DNA of 64,000 nt from Beduinella massiliensis (GCF_900199405.1 NZ_LT963430.1:2573605-2637604); one strand, 5' to 3'. Positions 43,413-54,600 are shown, counted from the first letter of the stretch. The notes: generated by a model not told the origin, from the sequence alone. Made by a program: numbers and translations.

Positions 43413-45065
43413 TCAGTGCATCGACCAATCCTTGGGTACCTCCGGCGGTTCGTCGGTCGCGATGGAGAACGCGATGTTCGTAGCGTGGTCGGCTACGCGC
43501 TCCAGATTGGAAAGGATATCCGAAAACAGCATGCCCGACCGCGGCGTGCACAGCCCCTTGGAAAGACGGTCGATGTGGCTCTGCTGGAGCTCCTTTTCCA
43601 TGTCGTCGATCTCATCCTCCAGCTCCAGCGCGTCTGCCAGATGCTCGCGCGTGCGCGTATGGAAGATATCGCGAGAAAGCGTCAGGAGCTGCAGAACCCG
43701 TCCCCACATGTCCTCAAGCTCCGAAATGCCCTGCTCTGAAAACGGGATACCGTCGCGGATACGCGCCTGGGCAAACTCGGCCATGTTCTCCGCATGGTCG
43801 CCGATGCGCTCGATGTCGTTGATCACGTGGTACAGCGAACCCACGAGCGCCGCATCCGAGCCGGTGATGTCCTGCTGGCCGATCTGGATGAGATAGGTCG
43901 TGATCTCGTGGTTGAGGAAGTTGATCGTGTCCTCGTGCTGCGCGACCTCCGCCGCCCTGCCGCTATCCTGATCGATAAAGGCGCGCATGGAGCGCTCCAT
44001 GTTCTCCACCGCAATCTGTCCCATGCGCTCCGTCTCCTTGACGGCCTGCGCCACGGCAATCGAAGGCGTGGCGAGCATGCGGGGATCCAGGAAATTCACG
44101 CGCCTCTCGACGTCTTCATCGGGCTTGTCCTCCTCATGGACGAGCGCCCCGCTCATCCGAACCAGCAGCGGCGCCGCGCCAAAGAGCACGACAATCTCGA
44201 CCAGCTTGATCAGCATGTTCGCATTCGCGATTTCACGCTTGATGTCCCCGCCGCTCACCGCGCGCATCCAATCCGCGAGCGGGATAAACTGCAAGGCAAT
44301 CAGCATGATCGTCGATCCGATCACGTTGTAGAGCAGATGGATCATCGCGGCGCGGCGTGCCGTCGGCGTGGTGCCGACGGAGGCGAGCACGGCGGTGATG
44401 CACGTGCCGATCGCACAGCCCAGGGAAATATAAATCGCCATATCCAGCGTCACCAACCCCTGCGCTGCGAGCAGCTGCGTCAGGACCACGGACGCGGAGG
44501 AACTTTGAATGATACACGTGACCACCACGCCGATCAGCATCGCCGTCACCGGCGTGGAGGCGGCTATATGGATCATTCGGATGAAGGTCTCGTTCGTGCG
44601 CATGGGGCCCATGGCCTCCGACATCATGTCCATTCCGACGAACAAAATACCGAATCCGGCCAGGACGATACCGATTTTCTGCACGGCGGGACGCTTGATG
44701 AACATGAACATCACGACGCCCCCGAGCAGAATCACCGGCGCGATTTCAGAAAGCTTAAACGCAGCGAGCTGTGCGGTGATGGACGTGCCGAAGTTTGCGC
44801 CCATGATGACGCCGCTGGCCTGCAGAAGATCCATCAGCCCCGCGTTGACAAAGCCGACGACCATGACCGTCGTGGCGGAAGAGGATTGGATGATCATCGT
44901 GAAGGCGGCGCCGACCAAAATGCCCATCAGGCGATTCTTCGTCAGGATTTCGAGCAGGCGGCGCATGCGGTCCCCCGCGACGCGCTCCAGTCCGTCGCCC
45001 ATCATCTTCATGCCGTAGAGAAAAAGACCCAAGCCCCCCATTAAGCCTGCGATCATGCTGAGCAT
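43413..45065 (-). CDS. Na/Pi cotransporter family protein with PhoU-like domain
   Basis: 550 residues. Two NptA-type repeats each carry a QSSSA motif (MIIQSSSATTVM and CIIQSSSASVVL) within about nine membrane helices; the C-terminal third (about 330-550) is two PhoU-like helical bundles. These proteins couple Na+ to phosphate movement or regulate its level. GGGAGG precedes ATG 45065. Confidence 0.93.
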   Translation of the reverse strand: MLSMIAGLMGGLGLFLYGMKMMGDGLERVAGDRMRRLLEILTKNRLMGILVGAAFTMIIQSSSATTVMVVGFVNAGLMDLLQASGVIMGANFGTSITAQLAAFKLSEIAPVILLGGVVMFMFIKRPAVQKIGIVLAGFGILFVGMDMMSEAMGPMRTNETFIRMIHIAASTPVTAMLIGVVVTCIIQSSSASVVLTQLLAAQGLVTLDMAIYISLGCAIGTCITAVLASVGTTPTARRAAMIHLLYNVIGSTIMLIALQFIPLADWMRAVSGGDIKREIANANMLIKLVEIVVLFGAAPLLVRMSGALVHEEDKPDEDVERRVNFLDPRMLATPSIAVAQAVKETERMGQIAVENMERSMRAFIDQDSGRAAEVAQHEDTINFLNHEITTYLIQIGQQDITGSDAALVGSLYHVINDIERIGDHAENMAEFAQARIRDGIPFSEQGISELEDMWGRVLQLLTLSRDIFHTRTREHLADALELEDEIDDMEKELQQSHIDRLSKGLCTPRSGMLFSDILSNLERVADHATNIAFSIATDEPPEVPKDWSMH

Positions 45066-45128
45066 ATTCGACCTCCCACGCGAGACCGTTCCCCCGCGTT
45101 TTTCCCATCTTACTTAATCGATATAAAT

Positions 45129-45158
45129 ATTTTACAGGGGCTTTGCAAACCTTGTCAA
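45129..45158 (-). promoter_or_regulatory. Promoter of the Na/Pi cotransporter gene
   Basis: Minus strand: -35 TTGACA (45153-45158), 18-bp spacer, -10 TAAAAT (45129-45134) with TG in front. Confidence 0.72.
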
Positions 45159-45198
45159 GGGATGTCGAAATTTTACGAACATTTTACACTTCGCCCCA

Positions 45199-45714
45199 TC
45201 AAAGGTAATCGAGCCACGGCGCGTCCGGCTCCTCCCGGCCGGTGAGCTGCCCGGCGCTCCGCATGGCCGGAAAGCCCTGCTGGCGAAGCGCCTCGTATAC
45301 GATGACCGCCACCGAGTTGGACAGGTTGAGCGAACGCGCCCCCTCTACCATCGGTATGCGGATGCAGCGGTCGTATACGCAGGAAAGCAGATTTTCCGGC
45401 AGGCCGCGCGATTCACGGCCGAAGACGAGGAACGCGTCCTGAGGATAAGCGACGGACGCATAGTCGTGCGGCGCTTTGGTCGTCGCATAGAAAAACGACG
45501 CGGCCGGATAAAACTTCAGCAGCGCCTCAAAAGACGCGTGCACCCTGACCTCGACCATGGGCCAGTAATCCAGCCCCGCTCGCTTCAGGTATTTGTCCTC
45601 GAGCTTAAATCCGAGGGGCTCCACCAGGTCGAGCGTGCACCCCGTCGCCGCGCAGGTACGCGCGATATTGCCGGTATTTTGCGGAATCTCCGGTTCAACC
45701 AAAACGATATGCAA
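45199..45714 (-). CDS. trmL: tRNA (cytidine(34)-2'-O)-methyltransferase TrmL
   Basis: 171 residues. The SPOUT-family TrmL start MHIVLVEPEIPQNTGNIART is diagnostic, and the knot region shows FLVFGRESRGLPENLL and IPMVEGARSLNLSNSVAV. It methylates the wobble ribose of leucine tRNAs using SAM. It has a good ribosome site (GGAGGAAAAG). Confidence 0.96.
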   Translation of the reverse strand: MHIVLVEPEIPQNTGNIARTCAATGCTLDLVEPLGFKLEDKYLKRAGLDYWPMVEVRVHASFEALLKFYPAASFFYATTKAPHDYASVAYPQDAFLVFGRESRGLPENLLSCVYDRCIRIPMVEGARSLNLSNSVAVIVYEALRQQGFPAMRSAGQLTGREEPDAPWLDYL

Positions 45715-45739
45715 AATCTTTTCCTCCTATTCAGCTTAC

Positions 45740-45770
45740 AAAAGCGACGCCCGGCCAGAAGCCGGGCGCC
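45740..45770 (-). terminator. Terminator after the degenerate-receiver gene
   Basis: Minus strand: arms CGCCCGGC and GCCGGGCG around a 5-nt loop, then TCGCTTTTG. Confidence 0.72.
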
Positions 45771-45781
45771 GGTAAGGTCTC

Positions 45782-46564
45782 TTAGTTTTCGCCCTCCTGC
45801 GCGCAAAGCGCATAAAGCGATTCGTAGACGATACACTTGCGGATCTCCATGTCCAGATCGAAGAATTCCTTCAGATCCTCCTTGGCGACGAGCATGTGAT
45901 TTTTCGTGTGCAGCTCCACTTCGCCCGAGACCATCCGCGTCTTGGGGTACGCCAGCAGGCGCATGTGATGGGGGTTGAGCACCTGAAGCACGTAGCTCAT
46001 ATCCGGTTCGTCGCGCTCGAAGATATTTCGCAGCGCGTTTTCCAGCCGCTCGCTTCCGTAGCGCCAAACCTCATCCAAAAAGCGTTCGCCCTGCGGCATC
46101 CGCATGGAGATGAGGCAAACCGGCCACTGCGGCCTGATCTGGAGCCGAAGCATCTCCACCCGGCGATCGAGATCGGCCGTCTCAAAATGCGTTCCCTGCA
46201 AAATCGTGTGAAAGAAATCCGCCTGCAGCATGGGCAGGACGTCGTCCAGATCCGTTTCCTGCTCGCGCTCGACGAGCGTTCGGCGCGTGATGCCGATTTC
46301 GCGGCGCAACCGCGCGTGATCCCCGGCGGCCTCCATGCCGACGATCTCCTGATGGGTCGATAGAAATGTGAAAAAATCCTGCCCCGCGTCTTTGGGCAGC
46401 AGGTACGCGACGGCATCAGCCTCCTGACGGTTCAGGCGCCGCTTTGCCTCTTCGACATCGCTCAGCAACAGCGGTTCTTCAAAGCCCAACTGCTCCCATT
46501 CTGGGAAGCTCTTAAACGCTTCGCGGACGTCTTCCTGATCCGTTACGAGCATCAATTTGTACAT
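45782..46564 (-). CDS. Response-regulator-like protein lacking a DNA-binding domain
   Basis: 260 residues. The N-terminal 100 residues (MYKLMLVTDQEDVREAF, then LSDVEEAKRRLNRQEADAVAYLLP) resemble the receiver of YesN-type AraC regulators, but the acidic pocket and phosphoacceptor Asp are missing. The rest (about 110-260) resembles the middle region of such regulators, and the expected C-terminal AraC helix-turn-helix is absent. It may be a signalling protein that acts through partners. It is a single gene with its own terminator. Identification is tentative. Confidence 0.6.
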   Translation of the reverse strand: MYKLMLVTDQEDVREAFKSFPEWEQLGFEEPLLLSDVEEAKRRLNRQEADAVAYLLPKDAGQDFFTFLSTHQEIVGMEAAGDHARLRREIGITRRTLVEREQETDLDDVLPMLQADFFHTILQGTHFETADLDRRVEMLRLQIRPQWPVCLISMRMPQGERFLDEVWRYGSERLENALRNIFERDEPDMSYVLQVLNPHHMRLLAYPKTRMVSGEVELHTKNHMLVAKEDLKEFFDLDMEIRKCIVYESLYALCAQEGEN

Positions 46565-46677
46565 GGATTCCCTCCATAACCTTCAAGTGGGCATGTCAGT
46601 ACCATTAGGCCAGCTTGCACCGTTGTTTATTGTACCTCACTCTTTCTGCAAAAACAAGGTAAAATCTTTTTTTCAAG

Positions 46678-46707
46678 AAAGGGGGTGCACTTTCATGCAT
46701 CCCCTTT
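46678..46707 (-). terminator. Hairpin after purB
   Basis: Arms AAAGGGGATGCA and TGCACCCCCTTT (one mismatch) with a 6-nt loop. The T run after it is weak. Confidence 0.6.
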
Positions 46708-46718
46708 AGGAATTATGC

Positions 46719-48017
46719 TCAATCATCAAGGCCCAGCTGGTGGAAGATGTCGTCCACATGCGTGTAGTGATAGGCGAGGTTAAAACAGTCGTCCAGCTCC
46801 GCCTGCGTGAGGCGTTCCTGCACTACCGGCTCCTTTTCGATCAGCGATTTGAAAGGCACCTGTTCTTCCCAGGCGCGCATCGCATTCTTCTGCACCACGT
46901 CGTACGCCGTCTCGCGCAGCATGCCCTTTTCAATCAGGGTAAGCAGCACATGCTGGGAAAAGATCAGGCCCATGGACTTGTCCATATCCTTCAGCATGTT
47001 CTCCGGATACACGAACAGGTCGCCCAGAATGCCGCACAGCTTGTGCAGCATGTAGTCGAGCAGCTCCGTGGCGTCCGGCAGGATGATGCGCTCGGTCGAG
47101 GAGTGCGAAATGTCCCGCTCGTGCCACAGCGTGATGTTTTCCAGCGCGGTCACGGAATAGCCGCGGATGATGCGCGCAAGGCCGCAGATCTGCTCGCAGT
47201 TGATGGGGTTACGCTTGTGCGGCATCGCCGAAGAACCCTTCTGGCCCTTGCGGAAGGGCTCCTCCACCTCGCGCAGCTCTGTCTTCTGCAATCCGCGCAC
47301 CTCAGTGGCGAACTTTTCCAGGCTGGAGGCGATGATCGCAAACGTCGTCATCAGCTCCGCATGGCGGTCGCGCTGTAGCACCTGCGTGCTGATGGGCGAC
47401 GCAGAAAGCCCCATGTGCTCGCAGACGTACTGCTCCACGAACGGGTCAACGTTGGCATAGGTGCCGACCGCGCCGGAAATTTTGCCCACGGCAATGGTCC
47501 TGTGCGCGTGCTCAAGGCGGTCAAGGTTGCGCTTCATTTCGGCATACCACAGCGCGAACTTGAGTCCGAGCGTCGTCGGCTCTGCGTGCACGCCATGCGT
47601 GCGGCCCATGCAGGGCGTCATCTTGTACTTCTTGGCCTGGCGCGCGAGCATGTCGATGAACGCGCGCATATCCGCTTCCAGGATGCCGCAGGCCTTGCTG
47701 AGCAGGGAGGAGAGCGCGGTATCCACCACGTCCGTGCTGGTCAGGCCAAAGTGCAGGTACTTCGATTCGTCGCCCAGGCTCTCCGCCACGCAACGCGTGA
47801 AGGCGACCACGTCATGGCGGGTGGTCTCTTCGATCTCCTCGATGCGTTCCACCGTAAACTTCGCATTTTCGCGCATCCTGCGCGCCGCCTCCGGCGGCAC
47901 CTTGCCCAGCTGCACCCATGCGTCGGTGGCGTTCAGTTCGACCTCCAGCCAGGTCTGAAATTTTCTTTCTTTCGTCCACAGGGCCGCCATTTCAGGCCGG
48001 GTGTAGCGGTCGATCAT
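46719..48017 (-). CDS. purB: Adenylosuccinate lyase
   Basis: 432 residues of the fumarase/aspartase superfamily. The catalytic loop signature [11 protein letters not shown], the segment [10 protein letters not shown] and [12 protein letters not shown] are intact. It cleaves SAICAR and adenylosuccinate in purine synthesis. It overlaps purC by 4 nt (ATGA), so the two are coupled. Confidence 0.97.
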   Translation of the reverse strand: MIDRYTRPEMAALWTKERKFQTWLEVELNATDAWVQLGKVPPEAARRMRENAKFTVERIEEIEETTRHDVVAFTRCVAESLGDESKYLHFGLTSTDVVDTALSSLLSKACGILEADMRAFIDMLARQAKKYKMTPCMGRTHGVHAEPTTLGLKFALWYAEMKRNLDRLEHAHRTIAVGKISGAVGTYANVDPFVEQYVCEHMGLSASPISTQVLQRDRHAELMTTFAIIASSLEKFATEVRGLQKTELREVEEPFRKGQKGSSAMPHKRNPINCEQICGLARIIRGYSVTALENITLWHERDISHSSTERIILPDATELLDYMLHKLCGILGDLFVYPENMLKDMDKSMGLIFSQHVLLTLIEKGMLRETAYDVVQKNAMRAWEEQVPFKSLIEKEPVVQERLTQAELDDCFNLAYHYTHVDDIFHQLGLDD

Positions 48018-48733
48018 TTCTTTTCTCCTCCCATGAGGCGGTGCAGGATCTCCTGATAGGCCTCCTCCACGTCGCCCAGGTCGCGGCGGAAGCGATCCTT
48101 GTCCAGCTTTTCGCCGGTCTTGGAATCCCAGAAGCGGCAGGTGTCGGGCGAAATCTCGTCCGCCAGGACAATACGCCCGTCGAAGCGGCCAAACTCTAGC
48201 TTGAAGTCGATCAGCTCGATGTTCAGGTCCTTCAGGTAATCGGTGAGCACTTCGTTAACCTTCAGCGCCATGGAAGCGATATCGTCCATCTCTTCCTTCG
48301 TCGCCAGCCCCATCGCCGCGATGTGCGTCTCGTTGATCATCGGATCGCCCAGATCATCGTTTTTGTAGCAATATTCGAGCACGGTGCTTTTCAGCTTCGT
48401 GCCCTCCGGATAGCCGATGCGCTTGGAGAGGCTGCCCGCGGCGATGTTGCGCACGATGACCTCGATCGGCACGATCTGCACGCGGCGAACCAGCGTGTCG
48501 CGCTCGCTGAGCTGCTCCACCAGATGGCTTTCCACGCCGTGTTCTTTCAGAAGCGTCATCAGATGATTGCTAACCACGTTATTGATGACGCCCTTCCCCA
48601 CGATCGTGCCCTTCTTCAGGCCGTTGAAAGCGGTCGCATCGTCCTTATAGTGAATAATCGCGAGCGTCGGATCGTCCGTCGCAAAGACCTGCTTGGCCTT
48701 GCCTTCGTACATCATTTCGCGCATCTGTGCCAT
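48014..48733 (-). CDS. purC: Phosphoribosylaminoimidazole-succinocarboxamide synthase
   Basis: 239 residues. [36 protein letters not shown] and [10 protein letters not shown] are standard SAICAR synthetase motifs. It adds aspartate to CAIR; the product goes to PurB encoded next. GGAGG lies 10 nt before ATG 48733; an in-frame ATG three codons on is an alternative. Confidence 0.97.
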   Translation of the reverse strand: MAQMREMMYEGKAKQVFATDDPTLAIIHYKDDATAFNGLKKGTIVGKGVINNVVSNHLMTLLKEHGVESHLVEQLSERDTLVRRVQIVPIEVIVRNIAAGSLSKRIGYPEGTKLKSTVLEYCYKNDDLGDPMINETHIAAMGLATKEEMDDIASMALKVNEVLTDYLKDLNIELIDFKLEFGRFDGRIVLADEISPDTCRFWDSKTGEKLDKDRFRRDLGDVEEAYQEILHRLMGGEKK

Positions 48734-48783
48734 GTTTTATCATCCTCCAGCATTCATGCGGTGATTTGTGGCTTCCACGGGTT

Positions 48784-48812
48784 ATTGTATCAGACTTTCC
48801 CAGCGCATTCAA
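48784..48812 (-). promoter_or_regulatory. Promoter of purC-purB
   Basis: Minus strand: -35 TTGAAT (48807-48812), 17-bp spacer, -10 TACAAT (48784-48789). No purine riboswitch or PurR box was recognised in the short leader. Confidence 0.75.
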
Positions 48813-48841
48813 GAGAGATATTGAACAATTTTCCCGATATT

Positions 48842-49498
48842 TTATGGAACGTTCGTCTTTTCGTCGTGCGTTCCTCCCTCTTCCCCGTAAAAACGCTTCA
48901 GCCGTTCCGCCAGCGCTTCGGGAGCTTCGAGGTTTACCTCGTGCCCCGCGTCCTCGATCCACTGCAGCCGGGCAGAGCTGATCCCCTCGGCAAGCTGGCG
49001 GCCCGCTTTCCGGTTCGCGCTGTCCTTCGTTCCGCAGAGCACCAGCGTAGGACAGGTCACCCTGCGCAGCCCCGCGCTCAGGTCAATGTCCATCATAGAG
49101 CGCGTCAATTCCATGAACGCGGTCTTGTGAAATCCCGTCGATTGGAAGGCCTTCTCCGGCATAAAGTGAAAGACAACGTTTTGTATCTTCAAAAGGGCCT
49201 TCGGCATCCTGTACTGCGGGGCGATCAGCGCGAGCGAACGCACGCCCTCCGGGCGCTGAATCGCGTATTGCAGCGCCAGCACAGCGCCAAGCGACAGGCC
49301 GCACAAATCTACAGGCTGTGACAGCCCCTCGCAGTGCGCGGAAAACGCGCTGTACAGATGCCCGTAGGAAACCTCCCCGCCTTGCAGGAATGCGCTTAGC
49401 TCCGGGCAATCGGCAGGCTCGCGCAGCGCCAGGCAGGAAAGCGTACGTTCCCAGCTGGACGCATTCTGTCCCAGCCCATGCACAAATACGTAGGGCAT
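48842..49498 (-). CDS. Alpha/beta hydrolase
   Basis: 218 residues. The oxyanion segment VFVHGLGQNASSWE, nucleophile elbow CGLSLGAVLAL, an Asp in LVLCGTKDSANRK and the catalytic His in DAGHEVNLE make a full triad. Substrate unknown. ATG 49498 has GGGGGG upstream; the in-frame ATG ten codons earlier has no ribosome site. It is adjacent to a VOC-family gene on the same strand (30 bp). Confidence 0.9.
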   Translation of the reverse strand: MPYVFVHGLGQNASSWERTLSCLALREPADCPELSAFLQGGEVSYGHLYSAFSAHCEGLSQPVDLCGLSLGAVLALQYAIQRPEGVRSLALIAPQYRMPKALLKIQNVVFHFMPEKAFQSTGFHKTAFMELTRSMMDIDLSAGLRRVTCPTLVLCGTKDSANRKAGRQLAEGISSARLQWIEDAGHEVNLEAPEALAERLKRFYGEEGGTHDEKTNVP

Positions 49499-49528
49499 GA
49501 TCGTCCCCCCTTTTCCCATCCATTCCAA

Positions 49529-49909
49529 TTATTCGTGCAGCTCCAGCGGCAGCCCGTCCGGGTCGCGGAAGAACGTCATGCGCATGCCCGTATAGGAATC
49601 CACGCGTATGGGCTCCGTCTCGATTCCCAGCCGCCGAAGCTCCGCCGCCGTCTCCTCCACGTCTTCCACCCGGAACGCCAGATGCCGAAGCCCGCAGGCC
49701 TCCGGGTAGCTCGGGCGCTTCGGCGCGTTCGGCACGCAAAAGAGCTCCAACTCGCAGTCGCCCAACGCAAGGTCGATCTTGACGTCGCCCCGTTCCGGTC
49801 TCGTGTTTTCGCGCACGACGGCAAAGCCCAGAAGCTCCACGTAGAAATGCTTTGATTTTTCGTAGTCGCTCGCGATCACGGCGACGTGATGAATGGCGTT
49901 CAAATTCAT
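49529..49909 (-). CDS. VOC family (glyoxalase-like) protein
   Basis: 126 residues, one glyoxalase/VOC domain of two beta-alpha-beta-beta-beta units: start NAIHHVAVIASDYEKSKHFYVELLGF, then DCELELFCVP, GLRHLAFRV and the end GLPLELHE. Conserved His and Glu suggest a metal site (YaeR/GloA2-like). The reaction is uncertain; lactoylglutathione lyase activity should not be assumed. Confidence 0.9.
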   Translation of the reverse strand: MNLNAIHHVAVIASDYEKSKHFYVELLGFAVVRENTRPERGDVKIDLALGDCELELFCVPNAPKRPSYPEACGLRHLAFRVEDVEETAAELRRLGIETEPIRVDSYTGMRMTFFRDPDGLPLELHE

Positions 49910-49933
49910 ATGGCTTCCCTCGCTTCTTCCTGT

Positions 49934-50098
49934 TCATAATAAACGGCGGCGGCCGTCGCGCACCCGTCGTATGCGTCCATGCCGTGCAGCCCAGCGCAAT
50001 GAACGCGCTGGACCCCTCCGGCCCGCGCAGCGTCGGAACCACGCGTTCAAGGCCAGCGTCAAAAGCGCTGCGGACAAAAAAATGCGCTTTTTGTTCAT
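49934..50098 (-). CDS. Possible small signal-peptide protein or gene remnant
   Basis: 54 codons from ATG 50098 with GGAG upstream. The start MNKKRIFLSAALLTLALNAW looks like a signal peptide, but the rest is Arg/Gly-rich and resembles out-of-frame GC-rich DNA, as if a frameshift had occurred. It lies in the 309-bp gap between the VOC gene and hisF. Uncertain. Confidence 0.25.
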   Translation of the reverse strand: MNKKRIFLSAALLTLALNAWFRRCAGRRGPARSLRWAARHGRIRRVRDGRRRLL

Positions 50099-50218
50099 CG
50101 CGTCTCCTTCCGCCCTCTTCCAGCTCCCCGTGCTGAGCCCCATTATACGGGTTTTGTGCGGCGCTGTAAAGAAAAGCAGCAAAGCCCATCGCGCTTTGCT
50201 GCTGCCGTATGAGATTTT

Positions 50219-51004
50219 TTATCGCACGGTCGCCCCGTCCGGCGTCATCCGAACCGGGATGCCCCGCTGCGCCAGATAGCGCTTGACGTCCGCGATTTTG
50301 TAGGTGCCGAAGTGAAAGAGCGAGGCCGCAAGCACCGCGTCTGCATGCCCCTGATCGATCGCCTCGTAAAAATGCTCCAGCTTGCCCGCGCCGCCCGAGG
50401 CGATGACCGGAATGCGCACCGCATCCGCGATAGCCCGCGTGACGCGCAGGTCATAGCCGTTTTTCGCGCCGTCCCCGTCCATGCTGGTGAGCAGAATTTC
50501 GCCCGCGCCCAGCCGTTCGACCCTGGCTGCCCATTCCACGGCGTCGAGCCCGGTGTTGACGCGCCCGCCGTTGACGTAGACGTCCCATCCGCTGCCGTCC
50601 GACCGCTGTTTTACGTCCATGGCGACGACCACGCACTGGCTGCCGAAACGGCCCGCCGCCTCGCTGATGAAGGCAGGATTGCGCGCCGCAGGCGAGTTTA
50701 CGCTCACCTTGTCCGCGCCGAGGCGCAGCAAGTCGCGAATCTGCTCCAGGCTCGTGATGCCGCCGCCCACGGTGAAGGGGATGAAGACCTGCTCTGCCAC
50801 GCGCGCGACCACGTCCAGCAGGGTCTTTCTGCCCTCGTGCGAGGCGTTGATGTCCAGCAGCACCAGTTCGTCCGCGCCCGCCGCGTCGTAGGTGCGCGCG
50901 CACTCCACCGGATCGCCCGCGTCGCGTATGGAGACGAAGTTGACGCCCTTGACGACGCGCCCATCCCGGATGTCCAGACAGGGAATGATCCGCTTGGTCA
51001 GCAT
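50219..51004 (-). CDS. hisF: Imidazole glycerol phosphate synthase subunit HisF
   Basis: 261 residues. A TIM barrel with the catalytic Asp in [15 protein letters not shown] and the second Asp in [15 protein letters not shown] and VIASGGAG are phosphate-binding loops. It joins ammonia from HisH to PRFAR in histidine synthesis. It lies 1 bp after hisH. Other his genes are not in the window. Confidence 0.97.
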   Translation of the reverse strand: MLTKRIIPCLDIRDGRVVKGVNFVSIRDAGDPVECARTYDAAGADELVLLDINASHEGRKTLLDVVARVAEQVFIPFTVGGGITSLEQIRDLLRLGADKVSVNSPAARNPAFISEAAGRFGSQCVVVAMDVKQRSDGSGWDVYVNGGRVNTGLDAVEWAARVERLGAGEILLTSMDGDGAKNGYDLRVTRAIADAVRIPVIASGGAGKLEHFYEAIDQGHADAVLAASLFHFGTYKIADVKRYLAQRGIPVRMTPDGATVR

Positions 51005-51005
51005 G

Positions 51006-51617
51006 TCAGCAGCCCTCCTTCAGCGCGGCGAAGTTTTGCAGCATCTGAAGTCCCGCCGCGCCGGACTTTTCCGGGTGAAACTGTGTGCCGTAAACGTTTC
51101 CCCTGCGCACCGCAGCCGTAAAGGGCGCGCCGTAATCACAAGTCGCGACCGTCCACGCGTCCGACACCTCGGATGCGTAATACGAATGCACAAAGTACAC
51201 GTAAGGGGATTCGGGGAGTCCCTCGAACAGCGGGCAAGGCCGCAGATTCAAGCTGTTCCAGCCCATGTGCGGCACCTTAAGCCCCCGGTCCGGAAAGCGC
51301 GTCATCGTCGAGGGGATGATACCCAGCCCTTCAAAGCGCCCGCCCTCCTCGCTGGAGGCGAAGAGCAGCTGCATGCCTAGGCAGATGCCCAGCAGCGGCT
51401 TGCCTGTCTCGGCCGCCTCCAACACCGCCTTATCCAGTTCCCGGCGCTTGAGCTGCGCCATGGCGTCGCCAAACGCCCCGACGCCCGGCAGGATGATACG
51501 CTCCGCCGCCGAAAGCGCCGCGCGCTCGTCGGTGATGACCGCCTCATGCCCGAGAAATTCCAGTGCCTTTTGCACGCTGCGCAGGTTGCCCATGCCGTAA
51601 TCGATGATGGCGATCAT
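51006..51617 (-). CDS. hisH: Imidazole glycerol phosphate synthase subunit HisH
   Basis: 203 residues, class-I glutamine amidotransferase. [15 protein letters not shown] is the HisH start; the nucleophile is in [10 protein letters not shown], with the His and Glu in [10 protein letters not shown] 51617 follows GGAGG. It supplies ammonia to HisF. Confidence 0.96.
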   Translation of the reverse strand: MIAIIDYGMGNLRSVQKALEFLGHEAVITDERAALSAAERIILPGVGAFGDAMAQLKRRELDKAVLEAAETGKPLLGICLGMQLLFASSEEGGRFEGLGIIPSTMTRFPDRGLKVPHMGWNSLNLRPCPLFEGLPESPYVYFVHSYYASEVSDAWTVATCDYGAPFTAAVRRGNVYGTQFHPEKSGAAGLQMLQNFAALKEGC

Positions 51618-51686
51618 GCGCCGCACCTCCTTCTTGGGGCCCAAACCCGAGTTCCGCCTGGCGAAAAGCGCCCTCTCCGAAGCGTC

Positions 51687-54600
51687 TTACAATATCAGCT
51701 CGTGCAGGCCCAGCGCCTCGACCTCGCGGCCCTGTTTGGAAAGCTTCACGCACTTCACCAGCAGGGTCGCCGTATCCAAGCTCGTGATGCAGGGAACGCC
51801 ATACTCCACCGCCATGCGGCGCAGACGGAAGCCGTCGCGCTGCGGGGCGCGCCCGTGCGTGGGGGTCGTGATGATGAGCTTGATCTTTCCGCTGTCCAGC
51901 AGCTTGCTCAGCGCCTCGTGATCCTCGCTGGGCTTGGGCACCTTGCTCGCCGCGATGTAGTTGTGGTTCAGGTGGTTGGCCGTGCCGGCCGTCGCGTACA
52001 GGTCAAAGCCCATTTGATCGAGCCGCTCCGCCAGCCCCAGCACCTCCTGCTTGTCGTGGCGGGAGATGGAAAGCAACACGCCGCCTTCCTGCGGGATCAG
52101 CATCTTCGTGGACTGGAAGCCCTTCAGATACGCTTCCTCCGCCGTCTTTGCCAGCCCCAGCACCTCGCCGGTGGACTTCATCTCCGGCCCGAGCGAAACC
52201 TCGACCTCCGGCAGCTTTTCAAAGGAGAAGACCGGCATTTTGACCGCAATGCTCGGCGCGGGCGGGTAAAGGCCCGTGCCGAAGCCGAAGGTCGGCACCT
52301 TCTCGCCCAGCGAGGCGCGAACGCCCAGCTCGACGAGCGGAATGCCCGTCACCTTGCTGATGTACGGAATCGTGCGCGAAGAGCGCGGGTTGACCTCGAT
52401 GATGTACAGGTCGCCCGCGTGCTGGATGAACTGGATGTTCACCAGCCCCTTCACGTGCAGCGCGCGCGCGATGCGGACGGTGTAGTCCGTCACCATGCGC
52501 TGGATGCGCGGGGCGAGCGTCTGCGGCGGATAGACCGAAATCGAGTCGCCGGAGTGAATGCCCGCGCGCTCGATGTGCTCCATGATGCCGGGAATCAGCA
52601 CGTCCTCGCCGTCGCAGATGGCGTCTACCTCGATCTCCTGGCCCAGCAGATACTTGTCGACCAGAATCGGATGCTCCTGTACGTTCAGATTGATGATCTT
52701 CATGTACTCGCGGATGGACTGTTCGTCGTAGGCGATCTCCATGCCCTGGCCGCCGAGCACGTAGCTGGGACGCACCAGCACCGGGTAGCCAAGCCGTTCC
52801 GCAGCCGCGACCGCCTCCTCCGCGGTAAATACCGTGGTGCCGCTGGGCTGGGGAATCGAAAGGGAGCTCAACAGCTCGTTGAACAACTCGCGATCCTCCG
52901 CCGCGTCGATGTCGGAAAGGTCCGTGCCCAGGATGGGATAGCCCGCCTGCTTCACAAATTTCGCAAGCTTGATGGCCGTCTGGCCGCCAAACTGGCATAC
53001 GACGCCGACAGGACGCTCGATCTCCAGCACGTTCCACACGTCCTCCGCGGTGAGCGGCTCGAAGTACAGACGATCAGAGGTATCAAAGTCGGTAGAGACG
53101 GTCTCCGGGTTGTTGTTGATGATGACGGTGTCGAAGCCCGCCTTTTTGAGCGCCCAGACGCAGTGCACGGAGCAGTAATCGAACTCGATGCCCTGGCCGA
53201 TGCGGATCGGGCCGGAGCCAAGCACCACCACGGTCTTTCGGCCGCTGTACTCCGCCTCCGTCTCAGCCCCATAGGTGCTGTAAAAATAAGGGCTGACAGC
53301 CGCGAACTCGCCGCCGCAGGTATCGACCATGCGGAAAGCAGGCAGCACGTCCAGCTTCCTGCGCAGGCTGCGAATCTCATCTTCCGAAACGTTCAGCCAG
53401 CGGGCGATCGCCTTGTCGGCGAAGCCCATTTTTTTGACGGCGAGCAGGGTTTCCTTCGTTAGCTCCTCCGCTTTCATGGAGCGAAGCTCCTGCTCCTTCA
53501 AAACGATCTTCTGCACCTTGCGCAGGAACCACAGGTCGATCTTCGTGATTTCGTGAATGTGTTCCATAGAGACGCCGCGGCGCAGCGCCTCCGCCACCAC
53601 GAAGGAGCGCTCGGTGTTGATCTCGTGCAGCCTGCGCTCGATCTCCTCGTCCGAAAGCTGCTCCAGCGCAGGGCTGACCAGCGAATCAAAACCCATTTCC
53701 AGCGAGCGCACGGCCTTGAGCAGCGCGCTTTCAAAGTTCGTGCCGATGGCCATGATTTCGCCCGTGGCCTTCATCTTCGTGCCGATGCGCTTGTCCGCGT
53801 AGACAAACTTATCAAACGGCCAACGCGGGAACTTGAGCACGCAGTAGTCCAGCGTCGGCTCTGCGCAGGCGTAGGTCTCGCCCGTCACGCCGTTGACGAT
53901 CTCGTCCAGCGTGTAGCCCAGAGCGATGCGCGTGGTCACCTTGGCGATGGGGTAGCCGGTCGCCTTCGATGCGAGCGCCGAGGAGCGGCTCACGCGCGGG
54001 TTGACCTCGATGACGTAGTACTGCATGCTGTCGGGCGAGAGCGCGTACTGCACGTTGCAGCCGCCCTCGATGCCCAGCGCGGAGATGATGTTAATCGCAG
54101 CGGTGCGCAGCATCTGGTGCTCCACGTCGCGCAGCGTCTGGCTGGGCGCGACGACGATGGAATCGCCCGTGTGCACGCCGACCGGATCGAAGTTTTCCAT
54201 ATTGCAGACCGTGATGCAGTTGCCCGCGCCGTCGCGGATGACCTCGTACTCGATCTCCTTCCAGCCGGCGACCGAACGCTCAATCAGGTTCTGGTGGACG
54301 CGGCTGGCGCGGAGGCCGTCCGCGCAGATTTCGCGCAGTTCCTCCTCGTCGTCGGCCAGGCCGCCGCCCGTTCCGCCCAGCGTGTAGGCGGGACGCACGA
54401 TGACCGGATAGCCGATCTCGTTTGCGAAATCGACGGACGCCTGCACGTCGTGCACGATCACGGAGTCGATGCAGGGCTCCCCGATGGAGAGCATCATGTC
54501 CTTAAACTCTTCGCGGTCCTCCGCGCGGCGAATGGAGGCGATGTTCGTGCCCAGCAGCTTCACGCCGTACTTTTCCAGGATCCCGCGCTCGTCCAGCTCC

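Noticed and set aside
48734-48841. Purine riboswitch before purC
   Set aside because: The leader is about 45 nt, too short, and the conserved loops are absent.
51546-53462. Long open frame (638 codons) on the plus strand opposite carB
   Set aside because: It lies wholly within carB, is Arg/His/Leu-rich as expected for the complement of GC-rich coding DNA, and has no ribosome site or recognisable domain.
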